A stretch of DNA of 11,495 nucleotides from Candidatus Zixiibacteriota bacterium (GTDB lineage: Bacteria > Zixibacteria > MSB-5A5 > GN15 > PGXB01): positions 1 to 11,495 of the forward strand of contig QNAH01000046.1 in the NCBI GenBank assembly GCA_003641425.1. Direction: 5' to 3'. The notes under the pieces are model-generated. The model had not been told where the DNA came from, ran no database searches, and saw nothing but the letters and a program-made list of their open reading frames with translations. A program made the translations under genes and the position numbers. Positions 6,384 through 11,495 of this stretch are shown here, piece by piece. Each line of letters starts with the position of its first letter. Within the stretch, counting starts at the first letter, position 1.

Positions 6384-7493
6384 ATGAAAACCAGAAAACT
6401 ATTAATATATATCGCCGGTGTAACACTGCTTCTCCCGGTTCTGGCCGAGGGAATCGATCTGGACGAGGTAGGGCGGATCGCGCTTGAAGACGGCGACCGC
6501 GTTTACGGGCAGAGTACGGGAAATATAATCATCGCCAATGATTCGTCATTGACTTTTTATGACAGCACATTCAATATTCGTCACCGCCTGATCCTTGACA
6601 GTCTTCAGTCCGCGCTTGTGGCCGACAATGGTCTTTATTATGCCATCGTGGAGCCCGGCCCGGAACCGGTATCCGATTCGGCCGGGAAAATCATAACAAT
6701 CTATAATAACAGCCAGATTCCTCTCTGGGGCGCATTTGATATAAAATACGGCGATTATTACCTGTCCCCCTCGGGTGATTACATCGTGACGGTAACCGGA
6801 ACGCCAGGTTATTATGATTTCGAGATACATGTGAATCATAATCAGCTTCCTCCCGCCGGCGGTAAGATCGAGTTTTTTGAAAGTATCAATTTTGCCGATG
6901 ACGGCCGGCTTTTCAATGTCGATTGCGGTTTGAAAGGCGGCAAGATTTTTGGCTCCGACGGGCAGATGGCGGACAGTACGGGAAAACAGCAGGCCTGTGC
7001 CTTTTCCGAGAACAATGAATTTTATGCCCTGTATGACAGGGGTGTCGTGAATGTTTACAGGAATAAAAAACTTTATTCCACTCATGAGTTTCGGAAACCG
7101 CGTATCGTGCGGTTGGCGATAAGGGCGAAATCAAACCATTTGCTGGCGGCATTTTCGGATATTGTGGCACTCAATAATCTCGATGACGGGACGACTATCT
7201 GGAGTTATGGGTTGCAGCATGAGAGATCGCGGTATGTGTCGATGGATGTATCGCCCGACGGCAAGTATGTCGCCTGCGGTGTCGATATCAATGAGGGACG
7301 TGATGTCCTGAAAGAAAACAGGCATGTCATCGGCTTTTTGTATCTTTATGATATAGAAGGCGAGTCGATTCTATTTAAGCAGTTCAGGTATTCGAGTTAC
7401 ACCGACGGCACGCCGATGGTTCGTTTCGGGCCGCACAGCAGAAAAGTGTATGTGCTTACCCGCGAAAACCTTCATATAATCAGCCTTTATTAA
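6384..7493 (+). CDS. Secreted propeller-like protein of unknown function
   Basis: This 369-residue protein has a clear signal peptide with probable cleavage after VLA (residue 21). The mature part consists of short beta-strand repeats with WD40/PQQ-like turns, such as SPSGDYIVTV, SPDGKYVACG and GPHSRKVYVLT. That suggests a beta-propeller working in the periplasm or outside the cell. No catalytic motif is visible. The ATG at 6384 is chosen because the signal peptide begins there. The frame stays open upstream to 6267, but that extension lies inside the peptidase gene and has no secretion signal at its front. There is no strong Shine-Dalgarno site. Only 7 bases separate it from the peptidase stop, so translation is probably coupled. 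A role linked to the peptidase, for instance as a partner or surface subunit, is inference. Confidence 0.7.
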   Translation: MKTRKLLIYIAGVTLLLPVLAEGIDLDEVGRIALEDGDRVYGQSTGNIIIANDSSLTFYDSTFNIRHRLILDSLQSALVADNGLYYAIVEPGPEPVSDSAGKIITIYNNSQIPLWGAFDIKYGDYYLSPSGDYIVTVTGTPGYYDFEIHVNHNQLPPAGGKIEFFESINFADDGRLFNVDCGLKGGKIFGSDGQMADSTGKQQACAFSENNEFYALYDRGVVNVYRNKKLYSTHEFRKPRIVRLAIRAKSNHLLAAFSDIVALNNLDDGTTIWSYGLQHERSRYVSMDVSPDGKYVACGVDINEGRDVLKENRHVIGFLYLYDIEGESILFKQFRYSSYTDGTPMVRFGPHSRKVYVLTRENLHIISLY

Positions 7494-7531
7494 TATCTGA
7501 ATTCCCTTGCACATTCTGAGTATATTTTTGT

Positions 7532-7558
7532 TGGCCGACCACCCGGCTATTCTTTTTT
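7532..7558 (+). terminator. Intrinsic terminator after the propeller gene
   Basis: TGGCCG (7532-7537) pairs with CGGCTA (7544-7549), including one G-U pair, around a 6-base loop. TTCTTTTTT (7550-7558) follows. It lies 39 bases after the stop and would end the peptidase-propeller transcript. Confidence 0.65.
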
Positions 7559-7682
7559 GTGGTGGATGTTCAGTGTAACTTATAGTCCGATAAGTGATTG
7601 GGTGGGTCAATAGGATTTTGCGCATCCCCGGCATCATGGTTGCTTTGAAAATTCACTGAAATATTTATTTTGAGGATTTTCT

Positions 7683-8495
7683 ATGAAGCCGAATCTCAGA
7701 ATCGTCAAACTGGCCGATATTGTTCCGCTGATGGAATATGAATCTGCGAAAGTAGATTACCTGATTTCTAGTTTTGAACAGACCGGCACCATTCGAAACC
7801 CGTTCGCCCTGGCCTCGGTCTCCAAAAGCCGATACCTGATGCTCGAAAACAGTTCGCCGCTTGAAGCGGCCCGCAGAATTAAAATCGAACATATTCCGGC
7901 CCAGGTGATCCCCTTTAAAAAGGCTTTGAAATTCACCGCCGATCTGGCCGCGAGCGATGTTTTGCTGGCCGACCTGAAGCGTTTTTCGGACATGTTCCCC
8001 CGATCTTTTTATGCCGCCGAAAAAACATGTGAGGATAAAAATGATCGCCGGTGGACAGTGGTCCGAATCAGCAAGAAAAATGTCACCGAGCTGGATATCT
8101 GTTTTCCCCGAAATTCATCCGGGCGAATATCCCCGGAGCTTTTTACCTTTTTGAGGTTCCTGGGAAAACGATGGTCATATAGCGGTGCCGTTCAGCCGGC
8201 CAGAATTAAGGCTGTCAATGTCAAAGCCCAAACCGACAGATGGCTGATGCGGGTGATCAATTTAGAAGCGGATGATCTTCTTTACGCCGCCGATCGGGGA
8301 TTTTTATTCCCCCGCGGACTTCTTAAGTTCAATTACGGGCATCGTCTGATCGGCATCGATTACCCGATCGATATACTTAAGGAACCGGTACCGCTCAATC
8401 ATAAAGAGCAATTTTTACATGACCTGGTCAATATGAGATTGAATTCCGGTTTCTATGATTATATCAAGAGCGGTGTCTATCTTCTGAATTATTAG
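7683..8495 (+). CDS. Divergent ParB/SbnI-like protein
   Basis: The 270-residue protein has an N-terminal region (about 5-77) with the outline of a ParB/sulfiredoxin-like domain: a lead strand and PLMEYE, a helix ending TGTIRNP (34-40), a strand YLMLEN (51-56), then a helix and IPAQVI (71-76). In active ParB-like CTPases, nucleases and the SbnI/SerK serine kinases, the strand ends in a DG-x-H/N-R motif. Here it is ENSSPLEAAR, so the usual Asp-Gly and Arg are missing. The C-terminal stretch around 206-230 (FLFPRG ... GHRLIGI) resembles the P-x-G-x-T-R-x ... R region of SbnI-like proteins. I infer a diverged member, perhaps catalytically inactive or of altered chemistry. GAGGA at 7672-7676 sets the start. 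The ferredoxin gene begins 47 bases after its stop, so a shared transcript is plausible. Its function is not known. Confidence 0.55.
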   Translation: MKPNLRIVKLADIVPLMEYESAKVDYLISSFEQTGTIRNPFALASVSKSRYLMLENSSPLEAARRIKIEHIPAQVIPFKKALKFTADLAASDVLLADLKRFSDMFPRSFYAAEKTCEDKNDRRWTVVRISKKNVTELDICFPRNSSGRISPELFTFLRFLGKRWSYSGAVQPARIKAVNVKAQTDRWLMRVINLEADDLLYAADRGFLFPRGLLKFNYGHRLIGIDYPIDILKEPVPLNHKEQFLHDLVNMRLNSGFYDYIKSGVYLLNY

Positions 8496-8542
8496 TATCC
8501 CGGTAAAAAGTAGTTGTGAGTTCAGGGCATGATATGTAAATT

Positions 8543-8737
8543 ATGCCCATTATGCTTGTGGTCAACGAATCACTCTGTCTCGAGTGCGGCGGGTGTGTTC
8601 CCCTGTGTCCGGAAGATGCCCTGTTCCTGTCGTTTAATTGTCTCGAATGTAATACCGATCTTTGTACTCTCTGCCGTATATGTATCCAGTTCTGTCCGGT
8701 CGGAGCGATCGAGGAGGGGGAGTATGTCGATGTATGA
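8543..8737 (+). CDS. Small 2[4Fe-4S] ferredoxin
   Basis: The 64-residue protein has two classic cluster motifs: Cys12, 15, 18, 22 and Cys41, 44, 47, 51, the last followed by Pro. An extra CxxC pair (Cys33, Cys36) lies between them and belongs to neither standard motif. It is a cytoplasmic one-electron carrier. The last 14 bases overlap the start of the geranylgeranyl reductase gene, so the two are translated together, and the ferredoxin is the likely electron donor of that flavoenzyme. The ATG at 8543 gives a normal N-terminus, though its ribosome binding site is weak. An ATG four codons later (MLVVNE) is a possible alternative start. The short length matches small bacterial-type ferredoxins. 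Confidence 0.88.
   Translation: MPIMLVVNESLCLECGGCVPLCPEDALFLSFNCLECNTDLCTLCRICIQFCPVGAIEEGEYVDV
8712..8717 (+). promoter_or_regulatory. Ribosome binding site of the reductase gene inside the ferredoxin gene
   Basis: AGGAGG lies 6 bases before the ATG at 8724 and within the ferredoxin coding sequence. It decides the start of the reductase and excludes the long in-frame extension back to 8529, which would read the ferredoxin region in the wrong frame. Confidence 0.8.
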
Positions 8738-9905
8738 CGCGGTTGTGATCGGGGCCGGGCCGGCGGGATCTATGGCGGCCTATGAGATCGCCTCGGCCGG
8801 GTATTCGGTTCTGATGGTCGAAAAACATAAACGGCCGGGATTACCGATGTGCTGCGCCGAAGGAGTGGGCCGGATTTCATTCGAAAAAATAATCGATCCG
8901 AAACCAGAATGGATATCGAGCCGTATCGACACGGTCCGGGTGGTGGCGCCCGATGGCTCTGATGTCTCGGTTGCGTATCCGGGGGCAGGATATATTCTCG
9001 AGCGTCCCCGCCTCGATTATGATCTGGCGCAACGCGCGGTGGCGGCCGGATGTCGGCTGGAGTGCGAGACTATCGGCACGCATGTCGACGGGAACGGGGA
9101 TCGGTTTGAGTCGATCGAGTTACGGCGGCCGGACGGGGAGAGGGTGATGGTAAAAGCCGCGATATTTATCGCCGCCGATGGTATTGAATCACAGATTGCC
9201 CGCAGAGCCGGGGTGGCCAATGCGGTTGATATCGAACAGGTCGAATCGATTCTCGAATACCGGGTCGAAAATATAGACCTGAAGGTGGACACGATCGAGT
9301 TTTTTGTCGGCAATGATGTGGCACCGAAAGGGTATCTCTGGGTTTTCCCGAAGTCGCCGAACTCGGCCAATATCGGTTTGGGCATTATCTCAGACACAAA
9401 GCGGAGTGAGGAAGCCGGATACCGGCTTGACAAATTTGTCGAAAAGAATTATCCGGGGGCGGTCGTCACCCACAAGACAGCCGGATTGACGCCGAAATAC
9501 CAGGGAAAGAAAATGTTCCGAATCAGGAACCTGCTGGCGGCGGGTGATGCCGCGCGGGCGCTCGATTCGCTGACCGGGGCAGGGATTGTCAACGCCATGA
9601 TGTCGGGGAAATATGCCGGGGCGGCGGCGGCCGAGTATTTATCCGACGGGGTTGATGGTTATAATAAGCTGGATAATCTTTATCCCGGCCGATTTCTCGA
9701 GGTCAAAGCTGATGAACTATCATTATATCTGAAACTGAAAAATGTGTACATACGCCTGAAGGATGATGACTTTATCGATATCATCAAGGCGTTAAGGGAA
9801 TATTTTACTGAGAACAGTACCGAAGGGATCAATACCGGCCGATTACTGGCCGGCCTTATCAGAACAAGACCGCGGCTGATCCGCCTGGTCAAATATTTAT
9901 TGTAG
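8724..9905 (+). CDS. Geranylgeranyl reductase family flavoprotein
   Basis: The 393-residue protein belongs to the FAD-dependent geranylgeranyl reductase / digeranylgeranylglycerophospholipid reductase family, which saturates double bonds in isoprenoid chains. Visible motifs are the FAD-binding GAGPAG (10-15) ending in VEK (32-34), CCAEGV (43-48) corresponding to the conserved Cys-x-Glu-Gly segment, and RPRLDYDLA. These are followed by GYLWVFPK (203-210, substrate-pocket signature) and GDAA (274-277) followed by LTGAGI, the second FAD motif. The length is typical of archaeal-type members. Archaeal homologues take electrons from a ferredoxin, which fits the overlapping ferredoxin gene. Possible substrates are a menaquinone tail, a free prenyl diphosphate or an archaeal-type ether lipid; sequence alone does not choose. 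The gene ends 11 bases from the convergent rpsT. Confidence 0.87.
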   Translation: MSMYDAVVIGAGPAGSMAAYEIASAGYSVLMVEKHKRPGLPMCCAEGVGRISFEKIIDPKPEWISSRIDTVRVVAPDGSDVSVAYPGAGYILERPRLDYDLAQRAVAAGCRLECETIGTHVDGNGDRFESIELRRPDGERVMVKAAIFIAADGIESQIARRAGVANAVDIEQVESILEYRVENIDLKVDTIEFFVGNDVAPKGYLWVFPKSPNSANIGLGIISDTKRSEEAGYRLDKFVEKNYPGAVVTHKTAGLTPKYQGKKMFRIRNLLAAGDAARALDSLTGAGIVNAMMSGKYAGAAAAEYLSDGVDGYNKLDNLYPGRFLEVKADELSLYLKLKNVYIRLKDDDFIDIIKALREYFTENSTEGINTGRLLAGLIRTRPRLIRLVKYLL

Positions 9906-9916
9906 ATGATGCAGCT

Positions 9917-10174
9917 TTAACCGGACAGCCGGTTGACCATGGAAACCAGTCTGGATTTATCGCGCGCCGCTTTGTTCTTATGAATAATATTATGACGCGC
10001 AGCCTTATCGATAACGCTCATGACATCCTTGACCATCGCTTCCGCTTCCGTTCTCGTCCGGCACTCGCGAAGGGCCTTAATGGAATTTTTCATATGCGAA
10101 CGTACGGACCGGTTGCGCTCTCTGGCCAGAACCGAGGTCTTCATCCGTTTCTTACAAGACTTATGATGGGGCAA
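9917..10174 (-). CDS. rpsT: 30S ribosomal protein S20, TTG start
   Basis: The 85-residue, strongly basic protein has the S20 pattern: an N-terminal HHKSCKKRMKTS, a helical middle with RNRSVRSHMK, and a C-terminal HKNKAARDKSRL segment that binds 16S rRNA. S20 is a primary binder of the 5' domain of 16S rRNA in small-subunit assembly. The only fitting start is TTG (complement of 10172-10174), preceded by AAAGGA (complement of 10182-10187) at 7 bases. The rpsT gene of Escherichia coli also uses UUG, which takes part in its autoregulation, so the weak start may have a purpose here too. It is a single-gene transcript, convergent with the reductase gene and divergent from murJ. Confidence 0.95.
   Translation of the reverse strand: MPHHKSCKKRMKTSVLARERNRSVRSHMKNSIKALRECRTRTEAEAMVKDVMSVIDKAARHNIIHKNKAARDKSRLVSMVNRLSG
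9919..9934. other. Inverted repeat at the rpsT / reductase convergent ends
   Basis: AACCGG (9919-9924) and CCGGTT (9929-9934) form a 6-pair stem with an ACAG loop, overlapping the last codons of rpsT. It could mark transcript ends of the convergent genes, but there is no T-run on either strand. Confidence 0.3.
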
Positions 10175-10214
10175 TTTCTAATCCTTTCCATCTGTTGTTT
10201 TTTTAGAACCTTTT

Positions 10215-10242
10215 AATATATAAATATTTTATATTTTGTCAA
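10215..10242 (-). promoter_or_regulatory. Promoter of rpsT
   Basis: On the minus strand TTGACA (10242 to 10237) is followed after 16 A/T-only bases by TATATT (10220 to 10215). It is a near-consensus sigma-70-type promoter, as expected for a ribosomal protein gene, with a start near 10208 and a leader of about 34 bases. Its -35 box shares base 10242 with the first base of the murJ start codon on the other strand. Confidence 0.75.
10230..10235 (+). promoter_or_regulatory. Possible -10 box of murJ, leaderless
   Basis: TATATT ends 6 bases before the murJ ATG at 10242, which places the transcription start at or next to the A of ATG. No Shine-Dalgarno sequence is present. The -35 region is weak. 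An upstream TATAAA (10219-10224) with TTGTTT (10195-10200) is an alternative and would leave a leader of about 11 bases. Confidence 0.4.
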
Positions 10243-11495
10243 TGGAGAATAGAAGTGAAAAATCACTGGCCGCCTCGGCCGGGAAGGTCTCCGGGGCGAC
10301 CGCTTTTTCGCGGGTTCTCGGGCTTGTCCGGGAGCAGGTGGTGGCATATCTATTCGGCGCCGGGATGGCGACCGATGCTTTCGTGGCGGCTTTTCGAATT
10401 CCCAACCTGCTTCGTGACCTGTTTGCCGAAGGCGCGCTGTCGTCGGCTTTTGTGCCGGTTTTTAAGGAAAAAATAGTCAAAGACGGCAAAGCCGAGGCCT
10501 TTCGTCTGGCCAATCTGACCATTTCGGGTCTGCTGTTTATAGTCGGTGCGGTTGTTGCAGTCGGTATAATTGCTTCTCCCGCAATAGTATATGTATCGGC
10601 CAAGGGTTTCGCCACCGATCCCGGTAAATTTGTTCTGACAGTCAGCCTGACCCGGATTATGTTCATATATCTCCTGATGGTTTCAGTCTCGGCCGTTTTT
10701 ATGGGTATTTTGAATTCGGTCGGTAGATTCGGTATTCCGGCGCTTTCACCGGCCCTTTTCAATGTCGGCATGATTCTGACACCGCTGTTGCTTTTCCAGT
10801 ATTTCAGCATACCGATATATACGCTGGCGGTAGGCGTAATTATTGGCGGAATCGGGCAACTGGTTTTCCAGATACCGGCTTTGCTGAGGATCGGCTATCG
10901 TTTCAAATTTATGCTTAATTTTGCCGATGCCGGTATCCGACGGATTCTTCGTCTGATCTCGCCGATGATTCTCGGGCTGTCGGCCTCGCGGATAAATATC
11001 CTTATAAACACACTTCTGGCCTCGCTTCTGATCGAGGGGGCGATGTCGTATTTGAATTTCGCCTATCGCCTGATGCATTTCCCGCTGGGCGTATTTGGGG
11101 TGGCGGTGGGGACAGTGACGTTGCCCAAGGTTTCGGCTGATGCGGCCCGCGATGATGTCTCGCAACTGGTCCGAACATTCCGGGAGGCGATCGGGCTGAC
11201 CATGTTCCTGGTGATTCCCTCGGCTGTTTACCTGGCCGGATTCGGTGATGACCTGGTGCGGCTGATTTATCAGCGGGGCGCGTTCGGGGCGGAGGCGACC
11301 TCGCAGACGGCCAAGGCACTGTATTTTTACGCTTTCGGACTGGTCGGTTTTGCGGGAGTCCGGGTGGCGGCACCTGTATATTATGCGCTCGATGATGCCA
11401 AACGGCCGATGTTTTATTCGATCATATCGGTGGCGGTTAATGTCGCGCTCAATTTTGCACTGATCCCGGTCTGGGGATTCGCCGGTCTGGCGGCG
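10242..11495 (+). CDS. murJ: Lipid II flippase MurJ (3' end beyond the window)
   Basis: MurJ moves lipid II across the inner membrane for peptidoglycan synthesis. The frame is open from ATG 10242 to the window edge: 418 codons, compared with about 510 in well-known members, so roughly the last fifth is missing. The family signature is clear near the N-terminus (SRVLGLVRE, then FRIPNLLRDLFAEGALSSAF). Arg24, Arg30, Asp45, Arg58 and Arg276 sit exactly 6 positions after the functionally essential Arg18, Arg24, Asp39, Arg52 and Arg270 of the Escherichia coli protein. Many hydrophobic helices follow, in keeping with the 14-helix MOP exporter fold. The ATG has no ribosome binding site and may head a leaderless message. 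Being divergent from rpsT, it shares an A/T-rich promoter region of about 67 bases. Confidence 0.95.
   Translation, partial: MENRSEKSLAASAGKVSGATAFSRVLGLVREQVVAYLFGAGMATDAFVAAFRIPNLLRDLFAEGALSSAFVPVFKEKIVKDGKAEAFRLANLTISGLLFIVGAVVAVGIIASPAIVYVSAKGFATDPGKFVLTVSLTRIMFIYLLMVSVSAVFMGILNSVGRFGIPALSPALFNVGMILTPLLLFQYFSIPIYTLAVGVIIGGIGQLVFQIPALLRIGYRFKFMLNFADAGIRRILRLISPMILGLSASRINILINTLLASLLIEGAMSYLNFAYRLMHFPLGVFGVAVGTVTLPKVSADAARDDVSQLVRTFREAIGLTMFLVIPSAVYLAGFGDDLVRLIYQRGAFGAEATSQTAKALYFYAFGLVGFAGVRVAAPVYYALDDAKRPMFYSIISVAVNVALNFALIPVWGFAGLAA

Noticed and set aside
6546..7085. 179-codon open frame antisense to the propeller gene
   Set aside because: The sense frame has a signal peptide and propeller-like repeats; the antisense product has no recognisable features.
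8529..8723. N-terminal extension of the reductase by 65 residues
   Set aside because: These bases encode the ferredoxin in another frame, and AGGAGG before 8724 marks the true start.
8724..9905. Reductase as a halogenase or squalene-monooxygenase-like enzyme
   Set aside because: The GYLWVFPK segment, the CCAEGV segment and the paired ferredoxin fit geranylgeranyl reductase better.
10229..10810. 193-codon open frame antisense to murJ
   Set aside because: It lies opposite the most conserved part of murJ, and its Arg/Thr/Ala/Pro-rich product is typical of a shadow frame.
1..11495. CRISPR array, tRNA, rRNA, transposase or phage genes
   Set aside because: No spaced direct repeats, cloverleaf or CCA-ended stems, conserved rRNA stretches or mobile-element proteins were seen on reading.

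Overview
The window (about 50% GC by eye) reads as bacterial chromosome from the Fibrobacterota-Chlorobiota-Bacteroidota (FCB) neighbourhood. A Zixibacteria-like or related candidate lineage fits best. The reasons are a long secreted peptidase ending in a dockerin-type repeat, many signal-peptide and lipoprotein products rich in Asp, Tyr and Gly, a ferredoxin plus geranylgeranyl-reductase pair, and good Shine-Dalgarno sites mixed with apparently leaderless genes. The assignment is inference; no rRNA or other phylogenetic marker beyond ribosomal protein S20 and MurJ is present.

Layout. 1-393: noncoding, with two perfect hairpins that look like dispersed intergenic repeats. 394-984 (minus): small membrane protein with a LiaF-like C-terminal domain. 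1092-2064: promoter and argF (ornithine carbamoyltransferase). 2123-2989: lipoprotein of unknown function, closed by a strong intrinsic terminator. 3079-3513: hotdog thioesterase with a promoter placed so that the mRNA would be leaderless. 3653-7493: a secreted M28 metallopeptidase with FnIII and dockerin domains, followed 7 nt later by a secreted propeller-like protein, then a terminator. 7683-9905: a divergent ParB/SbnI-like protein, a 64-residue double-cluster ferredoxin, and a flavin-dependent geranylgeranyl reductase that overlaps the ferredoxin gene by 14 nt. 9917-10174 (minus): rpsT with a TTG start. 10242 to the end: murJ, divergent from rpsT and cut by the window edge.

How the genes work together. 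Most of the window is housekeeping (argF, rpsT, murJ) mixed with cell-surface proteins. The clearest functional unit is ferredoxin plus geranylgeranyl reductase: the ferredoxin probably feeds electrons to the flavoenzyme, which saturates isoprenoid chains of a quinone, a carotenoid-like lipid or an archaeal-type ether lipid. The ParB/SbnI-like gene 47 nt upstream may belong to the same transcript. The M28 peptidase and the propeller protein look like an extracellular pair. No tRNA, rRNA, CRISPR array, transposase or phage gene was seen.
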